This document shows, piece after piece, positions 52,115 to 63,633 of a stretch of 64,000 bases of DNA (position 1 is its first letter; the number at the start of each line of letters is the position of its first letter). A program made the position numbers and the translations under genes. Location of the stretch: contig JAAYJC010000015.1 in the NCBI GenBank assembly GCA_012523085.1, positions 21,317-85,316 of the forward strand, read 5' to 3'. The notes beneath the pieces are model-generated. The model saw only the letters and a list, made by a program, of their open reading frames with translations, had not been told where the DNA came from and made no database searches. The stretch comes from Clostridiales bacterium. GTDB lineage: Bacteria; Bacillota; Clostridia; Oscillospirales; Oscillospiraceae.

Positions 52115-53774
52115 GTTCCGCCTCCGATTTTATCTTCTTTAACCGTTTCATCACGTCGTTCCCGCCCCGCCCGAACCAGTCGTGCAGCAGCTTGTATTCC
52201 GCGTACAGCTTTTCGTATACCCGGATGTTTTCGGGTATCGGGTAATAGGTCTCTTTGATTTTGCCCATCACCTTCGCACATTCGACGATATTGTCATATC
52301 CGCCCGCCGCCTTTCCGGCCGCAACTGCGCCGAACATCGCGGCGCCGAGCGCCGGGGTCTGGTCGCAGGCCGATATATAAATCGGCCTGTCGGCAACATC
52401 GGCATAGATTTGCATCATCAGGCGGTTTTTCCAGGAGATACCCCCGCAGGCGTAAAGCTCGAGGACGGGTACGCCCGCTTTTTCATAAGCCTCGATTATT
52501 ATTCTCTTTCCGTAGGCCGTCGCCTCGATCAAGGCGCGGTAAATTTCCTCCGGTTTTGTCTGCAGGGTCATGCCAAGCATAAGGCCGGTAAGGTCGGCGT
52601 CCACCAAAACGGAACGATTTCCGTTAAACCAGTCCAGCACAATAAGTCCGCTCTGACCCGGAGACAGCTCGGACGCCCTGCGCGTCAAATACCCGTGTAT
52701 GTCTTCCCCCGCTTTTTCGGCTGCCTCAAACATATCAGGCGGCACGCAATGGTTCACGAACCAGTCGAAATGGTCCCCGACGCAGCTCTGGCCGGATTCG
52801 TAACCGTAAAAACCCTCGATCACGCCGTCTTCCACGACGCCGCACATACCCTCTACGGTTTTTTCCTGATCGCCCAGCAGAATATCGCAGGTGGAGGTGC
52901 CCATGATCATCAGCAGCTTTCCGGTCTCGGTGATACCGGCGGCCGGCAGTGATACATGCGCGTCCACATTCGCAACGGCTACCGCGACATTTGTATGAAG
53001 GCCGAGTTTTTCCGCCATGTCCCGGGTCAGAAAACCCGCGCGCCTGCCCGTCGGAACGATCTCTCCGCTTAGCTTTTCTTCAACAAGGTTTTCAAGCCTT
53101 GGATCCAAAGCGCGGAAAAACGCCTTCGCCGGATAACCTTCGCGTTTGTGCCAGAGCGCCTTATAGCCGGCCGTGCAGGCGTTGCGCATAAAGCTTCCGC
53201 ACAGCATGAAGGTCACCCAATCGGCCGCCTCGGCGAAGGTATGAGTTTGTTCATAGATTTCGGGCGCTTCATCGAGGATCTGCATGATCTTCGGTATCAG
53301 CCATTCGGAGGATATCTTGCCGCCGTACCGGCTCAAAAAACGCTCCCCCCGCCCCCGCGCGATTTCGTTCAAAAAATTTGCCTGTTTTTGCGCCGCGTGG
53401 TGCTTCCAAAGCTTAACATAAGCATGCGGCTCGTCCCGGTATCTTTCCTGAAAGCACAGCGGCATGAACCGCTTGTCCAGCGGGAGCATCGTGCAGGCGG
53501 TAAAGTCCACCGACATCCCGATCACGTCGGTTTTAGAAACGCCGCTTTTCTTCATGATATCGGGTATTGCGTCATAAAACACCTCGAGATAATCCATAGG
53601 GTGCTGCAGCGCCCAGTCCTGGCCGAGCTTTTTTCCTCCGGGCAGAGCATCGTCGATCACCCCGTGGGTATAGTCCCTGACGGATTGGGCGATGATTTCG
53701 CCGGTTTTCAGATCCAGCAGCACCGCGCGCCCCGACAGCGTTCCGAAATCCACTCCTATAGCGTATTTGCTCAT
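52107..53774 (-). CDS. araB: L-ribulokinase
   Basis: A 555-residue FGGY kinase of the AraB branch that phosphorylates L-ribulose. [15 protein letters not shown] is the AraB-specific phosphate loop, with [12 protein letters not shown] and [17 protein letters not shown] later. I start at ATG 53774 because GGAGG lies eight bases upstream; the longer frame would run back into abfA. The gene follows abfA after 23 bases. Together with araD and araA it completes the arabinose-to-xylulose-5-phosphate route. Confidence 0.96.
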   Translation of the reverse strand: MSKYAIGVDFGTLSGRAVLLDLKTGEIIAQSVRDYTHGVIDDALPGGKKLGQDWALQHPMDYLEVFYDAIPDIMKKSGVSKTDVIGMSVDFTACTMLPLDKRFMPLCFQERYRDEPHAYVKLWKHHAAQKQANFLNEIARGRGERFLSRYGGKISSEWLIPKIMQILDEAPEIYEQTHTFAEAADWVTFMLCGSFMRNACTAGYKALWHKREGYPAKAFFRALDPRLENLVEEKLSGEIVPTGRRAGFLTRDMAEKLGLHTNVAVAVANVDAHVSLPAAGITETGKLLMIMGTSTCDILLGDQEKTVEGMCGVVEDGVIEGFYGYESGQSCVGDHFDWFVNHCVPPDMFEAAEKAGEDIHGYLTRRASELSPGQSGLIVLDWFNGNRSVLVDADLTGLMLGMTLQTKPEEIYRALIEATAYGKRIIIEAYEKAGVPVLELYACGGISWKNRLMMQIYADVADRPIYISACDQTPALGAAMFGAVAAGKAAGGYDNIVECAKVMGKIKETYYPIPENIRVYEKLYAEYKLLHDWFGRGGNDVMKRLKKIKSEAEHA

Positions 53775-53797
53775 ATAAAAAACCTCCGCGGATTTTT

Positions 53798-56556
<2,759 letters not shown>

Positions 56557-56593
56557 TCGTTTATCCTCCGCGCTGATATTTTCCAATAAATCC

Positions 56594-56621
56594 ATTATAA
56601 ACGCTTCAGGTAAAAATTCAA
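56594..56621 (-). promoter_or_regulatory. Promoter of the arabinose operon
   Basis: On the minus strand TTGAAT (56616-56621), 16-base spacer, TATAAT (56594-56599). Transcription would begin near 56587, giving a leader of about 30 bases before GTG 56556. Confidence 0.65.
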
Positions 56622-56646
56622 GAGCGGGCCGCCTTCCTCAAACACA

Positions 56647-56674
56647 TTGTACTTTTTTACACTTCATGTATAAT
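56647..56674 (+). promoter_or_regulatory. Promoter of the phosphoesterase gene
   Basis: TTGTAC (56647-56652), 16-base spacer, TATAAT (56669-56674), back to back with the arabinose-operon promoter. Confidence 0.6.
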
Positions 56675-56714
56675 AAAACAGTCGCTGACACCAATAACAG
56701 CCGGAGGTTTATAA

Positions 56715-57449
56715 ATGGAGCGCATTGCGATCTTATCGGATATCCACGGCAATATGACCGCCCTTCGAGCGGTTTTAAAAGACATTGAACAAAGAGGCTT
56801 GAAGCACCTGATTTGTCTGGGCGATCTGGCCGGAAAGGGCCCTGGCCCGGCGGAAGCCGTGGATATGATCACCGACCGCTGTCGGGCGGTTGTCAGGGGA
56901 AACTGGGACCATGCGATTGCCATGCATGCTTCGGAGTTTACCTTATGGCACCGGGCGCAATTGGGTAAAAAACGGCTTTCATATCTCAGGGAATTGCCCA
57001 TATACCTTGAATTTTATATGAGCGGCAGGCTGATACGCCTGTGCCACGCGGCTCCCCACGATATGTTTTACAGGACATTTCAGGACTCGGAACAGACTAA
57101 ACGGCTGAAGCTGTTTGAACCGACCGAAACGCTGAATCTGTATTCGGATATCGTCGGATACGGCGACATTCATATGGCGTACATAGACCACATTTCCGGC
57201 AGAACCGTGTTTAACGCGGGCAGCGTCGGAAACCCCCTGGATATCACTCAGGCTTCCTATGCGGTCATCGAAGGGGAATACGGTGCAAAAGAGCTTTCCC
57301 CGTTTTCCCTGTCCTTGATCAGGGTGCCGTATGATATTGACAAAGCTGTCGATGACGCGCTGAAATCCGATATGCCCGAAAAGGATGCCTACATCAACGA
57401 ATTGCGAACAGCTATATACCGGGGCAACGTACACAAAGAGGTCAAATAG
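56715..57449 (+). CDS. Calcineurin-like metallophosphoesterase
   Basis: A 244-residue cytoplasmic phosphoesterase of the YfcE/DNase II-like type. Metal-binding motifs in order: D9 and H11 in LSDIHGN, GDLAGKGPGP, RGNWDHA, CHAAPHD and GYGDIHMAY, with GSVGNPLDITQASYAVIEGE closing the fold. Such proteins hydrolyse phosphodiesters or dinucleoside polyphosphates; the substrate here is unknown. GGAGG is seven bases before ATG. It diverges from the arabinose operon and need not be related. Confidence 0.9.
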   Translation: MERIAILSDIHGNMTALRAVLKDIEQRGLKHLICLGDLAGKGPGPAEAVDMITDRCRAVVRGNWDHAIAMHASEFTLWHRAQLGKKRLSYLRELPIYLEFYMSGRLIRLCHAAPHDMFYRTFQDSEQTKRLKLFEPTETLNLYSDIVGYGDIHMAYIDHISGRTVFNAGSVGNPLDITQASYAVIEGEYGAKELSPFSLSLIRVPYDIDKAVDDALKSDMPEKDAYINELRTAIYRGNVHKEVK

Positions 57450-57583
57450 GACTGAACGGCATACAGGCGCAAGCCTTTGGAGATCATTTATTAAACTGAA
57501 CATGAAGCTTCGCAACATATCCATACCATACGAAATCAGCTTCAAACTGTCGTTTTACCGCGTCAATTTTTCATTCTCAGGAT

Positions 57584-58558
57584 TTACTCGACTTGGTGCG
57601 GATCCTGCTCTCCGGAAGTCATGATGGCATAGGCTTCCTCCGGGCTAAGTGTGTAACTGTCCATATAAATCATTACATTACCGAAATAAGCGCCGAAAAC
57701 CAGCCATGTACCCCGGGATCTTTCCCGCTCCATTTCTTTTATCGCCTCTATACTCAGCTCGGACACATCAAGCATGGGGCCTGCCCACCCGTTTTTTCCC
57801 CAGCTGTCGGACCAAGTTAATACGATCGTATACTCTTCGGCCCCATCGTATTCGATAAACAGTTCATCCCTGAACCACCCGCCCAAGGTGTCCAAACGAC
57901 TGAAGCTCCGGATTGCACGCAAAAAGTCCGTATCATCCGGAATGTAGGAAGGCGCATACGCGCCAAAGGACTCGTCTGAAAGGCAATTCTCATATCCGGG
58001 GTTCGTATACCATTCTTCTTTCTGTACACCGTTTTCCGGTACAAAACAGTCCTTTTGGATTCCTTCTTCAATCATCCACACAGTTATATTCTCCATCTCT
58101 TCGTAAGACAGATTTTGTCCTGTTATCGTATAGCGCATGCCGCCGGTATAAAAGTTCAGATACAGATGCAGGATGCTCCCTTCTTTGCCGATTGCGGCGA
58201 GGTCATCCTCCAGCGCCGCACCATAAATCTCCGTATTGTGAAACGTACCGGTCACCCTGTTCAGGCTGCCGTCCGAGGGCTTTGCCGTTATTCTGAGTCT
58301 CCTGTCCAAAAGTTTTCCGCCTTCGGACCATGAAAATTTCAACCAGAATATTTCTGTACCCGCAAAACCGGCCATCGCGGTTGTTTCGGCGGATACAAAC
58401 GATACCGGCGGGATAACGCTTTGGTTTGTCATGGCTTCAACATCCGCGTTATACCAGCATTCCTCATATCCGTCGGGAAAGCAAATGTCCCCATCTTCCA
58501 TCAGCATGTCATCCGGAAGGTATTCCAGCAAGCTTAGCAGCCGCTCCTGACCGGTCAT
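57584..58558 (-). CDS. Hypothetical protein paired with an ECF sigma gene
   Basis: A 324-residue acidic protein. Its ATG overlaps the stop of the broken sigma gene (ATGA), the usual arrangement for an anti-sigma factor. The opening (TGQERLLSLLEYLPDDMLME) resembles the start of clostridial anti-sigma proteins, and the C-terminal 250 residues look like an extracellular beta-rich sensor. But no membrane segment exists between them, which would be needed to hold the sensor outside. It may be a deletion product that lost its helix, or a cytoplasmic regulator. Confidence 0.5.
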   Translation of the reverse strand: MTGQERLLSLLEYLPDDMLMEDGDICFPDGYEECWYNADVEAMTNQSVIPPVSFVSAETTAMAGFAGTEIFWLKFSWSEGGKLLDRRLRITAKPSDGSLNRVTGTFHNTEIYGAALEDDLAAIGKEGSILHLYLNFYTGGMRYTITGQNLSYEEMENITVWMIEEGIQKDCFVPENGVQKEEWYTNPGYENCLSDESFGAYAPSYIPDDTDFLRAIRSFSRLDTLGGWFRDELFIEYDGAEEYTIVLTWSDSWGKNGWAGPMLDVSELSIEAIKEMERERSRGTWLVFGAYFGNVMIYMDSYTLSPEEAYAIMTSGEQDPHQVE

Positions 58559-59153
58559 ATCGTTATGCCCTCCTTTTCAAGATACTCTTTCAGACTTAAC
58601 CTTACCCGGTTGAGCTTTGTGGAAACATTGCTCGCCTTCAGTCCGTATTTTTCAGCCAATTCATTCGTACTGTCCATATAAAAATATCTTCGGACAAATA
58701 ATATCCTGGTCTTCGCGTCAAGCTCACGCAAAAAGCAGCCGACGGCATTTCACCGTATCATCCGCGGAGGCGGCCACATCGTCCGGTGCCGGTATGCACT
58801 CGCTTAGCTCGGAATACAGCACGTCGATCACCGTGTTTCGTTTTTCTTCCGTTATATTTCAGACGATTCAGGGACAGGTTTCGAACGATTTTGTAAACGT
58901 ACGCAAGCAGGTTGCCCGGTTTTTGGGGCGGGATGGAATCCCAGGTTTTCAGATAAGTATCATTCACGCATTCATCCGCGTCCTGCCGGTTTTTCAGGAT
59001 ATGAAACGCGATGCCGCCGCATAATTTACCGTATTTTGCGGACAGTTCTTCGATTGCCTTATGGTTTCGGGCGTTAAACAGTTCAATGATCATCAAATCA
59101 TCAAATCGGATACCTCCGTTCCCTGTTGCCTTCTTCAATAGTTTAGACAACAT
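58555..59153 (-). pseudogene. ECF-type sigma factor with two frameshifts
   Basis: Region 2 is readable from ATG 59153 (FDDLMIIELFNARNHKAIEE, DADECVNDTYLKTWDSIPPQ, LLAYVYKIVRNLSLNRLKY). After LKY the sense continues one frame over (ITEEKRNTVIDVLYSELSEC, PAPDDVAASADDTVK). A second shift near 58745-58750 restores region 4 (FLRELDAKTRILFVRRYFY, NELAEKYGLKASNVSTKLNR, ending LKEYLEKEGITI at 58555). So all conserved regions exist but in three frames. As it stands only a truncated region-2 protein would be made. Confidence 0.8.
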
Positions 59154-59248
59154 TTATACTGCCGGCGGCACATTCCCCGGATATTTCTTTTCTCAATTGA
59201 TTATACACCCTGAATTTTGCATCGTTCAATCCGTCCTTCGTACGGCAG

Positions 59249-59279
59249 AAACACCCCGATCCGCAGGATCGGGGTGTTT
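59249..59279 (-). terminator. Terminator after the third UROD-like gene
   Basis: AAACACCCCGATCC and GGATCGGGGTGTTT form a 14-base perfect stem with loop GCA, seven bases downstream of the 59286 stop in the minus direction; TTT at the stem end and a short TCTG follow. Confidence 0.8.
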
Positions 59280-59285
59280 ATAGGC

Positions 59286-60314
59286 TTATGTGATCATATC
59301 CCAGAGCTTTTGCCTGTAGTAGAAGGAATCGACCGTTTCGAAAAATGCGTCTATGTTGTCAAATTCGGTCAACGGCGGGATATCGCAGCCGGAGGAGATC
59401 ATAAAATTCTTATACTGCTTGCAGGATTCCAGCAACCTTGTTGTGGCCATACGGATCGATTTCGGCGTGCCGTTTAAAAATTGCTTGGATGGGCTGATAT
59501 TGCCCATGACAAGGCAGTACGAAGGGATCATCCTGAGCATTTCCGACATATTGACCGAATCCCCAAAGTGAAACACAATACAGCCGGTATTCAAAATCTG
59601 TTCTACAAGCCTTGGAATTTCGTTTCCGCAGTTATGATAGATAACCAAAAAGCTCTTTTCCTGCGTAGTTTCGACGATCTCCTTGACATAATCGGTCGAA
59701 AACGCCTGCATCAGTTTCGGCGAAAGCAGACCAGCCAACGGCTCAGCAAGAACGATCCCGTCCGCACCCGCCTTTTTGTATTCCTCAATATATGCAATGA
59801 GAAAATCGGTTGCCTTTCGGAGCACGGTGTGCACCACCTCAGGTTCCTCGTATAAGTGGACCATCACTTCGTTGACGTTCATAAGCCTTCCGGCCAGAGA
59901 AAACGGCCCGGTGCAGCCTGCCAGTACCGGCTTGTTTCCGATCAGCTTGACGGCTTTCTTTATGGCATCGATATTAATGCCTGTCCTGCCTTCTCCCACC
60001 TGCGGTACCTTGAGCGCCTCCGCTTGTTCCTGCGTCGTCACTACCTGCCCGATGATCGTGGGTACCTCGTCGGCCGCATAAACGGTATGGGCGCCGAACG
60101 CCTCCGCTTCCACGGATAGATCCATAAAACTCAGCGCGGCCGGCATGTTGTACTTGTCCGAAATCATTCTCATCCCCATCGCCTGAAGCGCGCTGCTGGA
60201 TACAAGCTCCTTAACGGTTACATACAGCAACTGAACGGACGGAAATGACAAAATCGGTAAGGCCTTCTTATCTTCGGTCCATTTCATTTTCTCAACCCAG
60301 TTGAACATGTTCAT
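59286..60314 (-). CDS. UROD-like (MtaA/MtbA-type) methyltransferase, third copy
   Basis: A 342-residue UROD-superfamily protein closest in look to MtaA/MtbA, which move methyl groups between corrinoid proteins and coenzyme M or similar acceptors. Motifs: LAGCTGPFSLAGRLMNVNEV, GADGIVLAEPLAGLLSP, IYHNCGNEIPRL and FMISSGCDIPPLTEFDN. H and C of HNC plus the later Cys of SGCDIP give the full zinc-ligand set, which the other two copies lack. AGGAG lies about ten bases before ATG 60314. No corrinoid protein gene is adjacent. It has its own terminator. Confidence 0.85.
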   Translation of the reverse strand: MNMFNWVEKMKWTEDKKALPILSFPSVQLLYVTVKELVSSSALQAMGMRMISDKYNMPAALSFMDLSVEAEAFGAHTVYAADEVPTIIGQVVTTQEQAEALKVPQVGEGRTGINIDAIKKAVKLIGNKPVLAGCTGPFSLAGRLMNVNEVMVHLYEEPEVVHTVLRKATDFLIAYIEEYKKAGADGIVLAEPLAGLLSPKLMQAFSTDYVKEIVETTQEKSFLVIYHNCGNEIPRLVEQILNTGCIVFHFGDSVNMSEMLRMIPSYCLVMGNISPSKQFLNGTPKSIRMATTRLLESCKQYKNFMISSGCDIPPLTEFDNIDAFFETVDSFYYRQKLWDMIT

Positions 60315-60360
60315 TTATATATCACTCCTTTAAACATTGTCCGTATCATGCCGGTTGTTT

Positions 60361-60858
60361 TTATGTATAGTCCGCCGCTATACTATTCTTCAGCGAATCG
60401 TCGTCATACACCCAATCGAGGACGCTTATTCTATCGTATTCGGTTTCGGATGTCCTACAGATGACCTCTGTGATTCCGGCATTGATGATCAGCCGCTTGC
60501 ACATCGAGCAGGGGATTGTGGTATTAAGCAACCGGCCGGTTTTGACCTCTCGGCCGACCAGATATAGCGTTCCTCCGATGATTTCGCTTCGTGCGGCGGA
60601 TATGATCGCATTGGCCTCAGCATGAACGGATCGGCACAACTCATAACGCTCTCCGCTGGGTATATTCATCAGCTCCCGTGTACAATTACTGATATCGATG
60701 CAGTTTTTTCTACCTCTGGGCGCTCCGTTGTAACCGGTTGCGATAATCTCGTCGTTGCTTACGATGATAGCGCCGTACTGGCGCCGTAAGCATGTGGAAC
60801 GGTTGAGAACCGCGTCGGCGATATCCAGGTAGTAATTGATCTTGTCCTTTCGCTCCAT
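60361..60858 (-). CDS. Deoxycytidylate (dCMP) deaminase
   Basis: A 165-residue zinc enzyme making dUMP for thymidylate synthesis. Zinc and catalytic residues are H79 and E81 in SVHAEANAII and C117/C120 in IPCSMCKRLIINAG; TGYNGAPRG is the substrate loop. The form matches ComEB-type dCMP deaminases of Bacillota. GGAAGG lies upstream of ATG 60858. It is between RNase J/ArsC-like and the UROD-like gene on the same strand, with gaps of 56 and 46 bases. Confidence 0.93.
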   Translation of the reverse strand: MERKDKINYYLDIADAVLNRSTCLRRQYGAIIVSNDEIIATGYNGAPRGRKNCIDISNCTRELMNIPSGERYELCRSVHAEANAIISAARSEIIGGTLYLVGREVKTGRLLNTTIPCSMCKRLIINAGITEVICRTSETEYDRISVLDWVYDDDSLKNSIAADYT

Positions 60859-60914
60859 GTTCTTTTCATCCTTCCCCTATCGATCGATTAATCCGGCGGT
60901 TCTTGTGCTTTACC

Positions 60915-61247
60915 TCAGTCCCAGCCATCCCATACCTCGGGCGCGTAGCCGACCGTCGCTTTGCGCCCGTTCCTTACAACCGGCGTTCTCAGGAGCGCCT
61001 GGTTATCAAAAATCTTTTCTTCTCTGTCTGAATCAAATGCCAAATATCGCAATATCTCGGCGCCTTCCGCTCGTTCATCGATCAGATTCTTCAAACCGGC
61101 AGCGGCCTTTATGCTTTGAAATTCCCCCCGGCTCATCGGCATTTTCTTCAGGTCAATGTACTGATATCGGATTCTTCTTTCCTTGAAGTAGCGTTCGGCC
61201 TTTTTGGTGTCAAAGCATTTCTGTTTTCCGAAAATCTGAATATTCAT
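60915..61247 (-). CDS. ArsC/Spx-family thioredoxin-fold protein
   Basis: A 110-residue protein of the ArsC/Spx/YffB family. One N-terminal Cys (C11 in GKQKCFDTKKAERYF) sits where arsenate reductases have their nucleophile and where Spx has CxxC; a second Cys is absent. RTPVVRNGRKATVGYAPEVW is the conserved cis-Pro region. GGAG lies seven bases before ATG. It starts one base after the RNase J stop, so it is cotranscribed. No arsenate genes are nearby; a thiol-dependent regulatory or reductase role is possible. Confidence 0.88.
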   Translation of the reverse strand: MNIQIFGKQKCFDTKKAERYFKERRIRYQYIDLKKMPMSRGEFQSIKAAAGLKNLIDERAEGAEILRYLAFDSDREEKIFDNQALLRTPVVRNGRKATVGYAPEVWDGWD

Positions 61248-61248
61248 A

Positions 61249-62907
61249 TCATAACTCCGTGATCACGGGCAGAATCATCGGGTTTCGCTTTGTGTTTTTA
61301 TACAGGTATGCCGAAAGGGTCGTTTTTATCGACGCTTTTACCGATGTCCAGTCCCTTACATTCGTTTCTCGAAATGTTTCCAGTGTATCGAGAATAAGAT
61401 GCTTCATATCCTCCATCAGCTCGGCGGATTCCTTTACATAGACGAAGCCTCTTGTAATGATATCAGGCCCGGAGATGATGCTGCCGTCCTCTCCGCTCAG
61501 GCTCAGCACCACGACGATCATACCGTCCTGGGCAAGGTGCTTACGATCGCGCAACACCACGCTGCCCACATCGCCTATACCGGTCCCGTCAACAAGCACT
61601 CTGCCGGACTGGACTGTTCCGCCTAGCTTGATGCCTTTTCTAGAGACCTCGATAATCCTGCCCAGGTCGCTGATAACAATGTTCTGCGGAACGATCCCCA
61701 TATCGCGCGCAAGCTCGGCATGCAGCTTCAAATGCCTGTGCTCGCCGTGCAGCGGAATGAAGTATTTTGGCTTTGTCAGTGCCATCATAATCCGAAGTTC
61801 TTCCTGAAAACCGTGTCCTGAGACATGGAGCTCGTCGACACTTCTGTACAGCACCTCGGCACCCTTGCGAAACAGTTCGTTCACGATTCTGCTCACGGTC
61901 TTTTCGTTTCCGGGAACGGCGGAGGCGGACATGATGACCCTGTCGCCGGGCATAATTTCCACATGTTTATGGTTTGCAAAAGCCATACGATAGAGCGCGG
62001 ACATTGCCTCGCCTTGGCTGCCTGTGGTTATCACCGTGACCTTGTCCTTCGGGAAGTTTTTCAGCTGCGCCATGTCCACAAGCGTATCCTCCGGAATTTT
62101 CAAAAGCCCGAGTTCGCTTGAAACCTTGATCATGTTCTCCATACTGCGCCCGGTGATTCCGACCTTGCGTCCGTATCTGGCCGCTACGTTAATAACCTGT
62201 TGGATTCTATGGACATTGGACGCGAAGGTGGTGACAATAATTCGATGTTTGCAGCTTTCAAACAATGCTTCCAGCCTGATTCCGACTTTTCTTTCGGATT
62301 GAGAAAAGCCGGGTCTTTCCACATTCGTCGAGTCCGACAACAGAGCAAGGACGCCTTTGCGCCCATGCTCGCCGAACCGCGTCAGATCCGTCATCTCGCT
62401 TTGAATCGGTGTGGCATCGATTTTAAAATCGCCCGTGTGAATGACGGTACCAATCGGTGTTGTGATGGCCAGCGAGACAGCCCCAACAATGCTATGGTTG
62501 ACATGGATGGGTTCAATTTGGTAGCACCCGACCTTAAACGACTTCCCGGCTGCGATTTCATTGATATCGGCAATGTTCATCAGCTGATGCTCTTCCAGCT
62601 TCAGCTTCACGAGGCCGGCCGTTAACGGCGTCGCGTAAATCGGTGCTGTTATGTCCTTGAGCACATAGGGCAATGCACCAATATGGTCCTCGTGGCCATG
62701 CGTCAGTACAATACCCTTGATTTTTTCCCTGTTTTTTGCCAGGTATGCCACATTTGGGATAACGATATCTACTCCGTACATCTCGCCGTCCGGGAAGCCA
62801 AGGCCGCAGTCCACGACCAGAATGTCGTTCTTATACTCGTAGACAGTCAGATTCTTCCCTACCTCATTGAGACCCCCCAATGATATAATTTTCAGTTTTT
62901 CAGCCAT
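61249..62907 (-). CDS. rnj: Ribonuclease J
   Basis: A 552-residue metallo-beta-lactamase RNase for mRNA turnover and rRNA maturation. The zinc motif is H70, H72, D74 and H75 in VLTHGHEDHIGALP; HSIVGAVSLAI, HTGDFKIDATP and DSTNVERPGFS follow, then the beta-CASP region (TTGSQGEAMSALYRMA, SGHGFQEELRIMM, PLHGEHRHLKLHAELA). The C-terminal domain is complete. AAGGAG is 11 bases before ATG 62907. Length fits RNase J1/J2 (about 555). Confidence 0.96.
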   Translation of the reverse strand: MAEKLKIISLGGLNEVGKNLTVYEYKNDILVVDCGLGFPDGEMYGVDIVIPNVAYLAKNREKIKGIVLTHGHEDHIGALPYVLKDITAPIYATPLTAGLVKLKLEEHQLMNIADINEIAAGKSFKVGCYQIEPIHVNHSIVGAVSLAITTPIGTVIHTGDFKIDATPIQSEMTDLTRFGEHGRKGVLALLSDSTNVERPGFSQSERKVGIRLEALFESCKHRIIVTTFASNVHRIQQVINVAARYGRKVGITGRSMENMIKVSSELGLLKIPEDTLVDMAQLKNFPKDKVTVITTGSQGEAMSALYRMAFANHKHVEIMPGDRVIMSASAVPGNEKTVSRIVNELFRKGAEVLYRSVDELHVSGHGFQEELRIMMALTKPKYFIPLHGEHRHLKLHAELARDMGIVPQNIVISDLGRIIEVSRKGIKLGGTVQSGRVLVDGTGIGDVGSVVLRDRKHLAQDGMIVVVLSLSGEDGSIISGPDIITRGFVYVKESAELMEDMKHLILDTLETFRETNVRDWTSVKASIKTTLSAYLYKNTKRNPMILPVITEL

Positions 62908-63333
62908 TCAAATTTTTACTCCTTAACAAAACCGGGGAGCGATTTCATGCTTCGCCCGGTCAAAATATGTAGTTACCGAAACCTGACTTTTTTGCAGGCT
63001 TCGTTATGTAGAAAGATTCCGCACATTTCGCACAGCTTCAGGCCGGATACCTTTCGGCCCGAAAAAAACTGTATTGTGTGTTTTACACACATGAAATAGT
63101 GGCCAGAGTATTTATCCTTGCGAGCCCCGTCACGCCCGCAACAGACCTTGCCCTGCCCTGTATGTATCTTTCCTATCTTAAACGCGCCTTCACAGCCGGC
63201 GCGTAAAACGACTAATAACAATATCGCTAATAAATCGATAGTAAACCGATAGTATTATTACCCATATCGGCATACGATAATCTATCGTATCACAAGAAAT
63301 TTGTTTTGTCCAGAAAAAGAGCCGCTCCCGCAA
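62908..63333. other. Upstream region of the RNase J gene
   Basis: About 425 bases with no convincing gene. It includes small inverted repeats, for example GTGTG/CACAC around 63075 and ATACGATA/TATCGTAT near 63271-63290, and CGATAGTA repeated twice around 63235-63260. These AT-rich symmetric motifs could be operators. RNase J mRNA often has long leaders. Confidence 0.4.
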
Positions 63334-63633
63334 TCAGTGCCGGATAGCCTTTTTTAGCTTCACCGCAACCGTTTTATCCGCTAAAAGCTCCGGTTCGCTG
63401 TCGATTGTATACCCCATTTTGTCCCAAAAAGCGATTGCAGCCGGATTATTTACCTGTACGCCCGCACGAATCGTTATGATGTCTTTGTTCTCTGTGATAG
63501 CCGTTTCCATCGAAGTTGCCGGCTCAGGCCCGAGGGCAAGAAAATCCCCACATTGTCGGTATATCTGAAAGATATCGTCCAAACTTCTTTTATCGATTTC
63601 CCGAATCATCGGACCATCGGTCCTTATATCCAT
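63334..63633 (-). pseudogene. GNAT acetyltransferase with internal in-frame deletion
   Basis: A 99-residue frame containing only the two ends of a GNAT acetyltransferase. The N-terminal part (DDIFQIYRQCGDFLALGPEP) is followed by ATSMETAITENKDI and directly by the C-terminal strand and helix (GVQVNNPAAIAFWDKMGYTI, SEPELLADKTVAVKLKKAI). About 85 residues expected between them, including the acetyl-CoA pyrophosphate loop (R/Q-x-x-G-x-G/A), are missing without breaking the frame. It cannot bind acetyl-CoA normally. Confidence 0.75.

Noticed and set aside
59286..60314. HemE (heme-pathway uroporphyrinogen decarboxylase)
   Set aside because: It carries the zinc-ligand HxC and later Cys of methyltransferases and no other heme genes are present.
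62973..63221. 82-residue Cys-rich frame on the minus strand upstream of RNase J
   Set aside because: No ribosome site, no recognisable fold, and the Cys spacing does not form a zinc motif; most likely chance.
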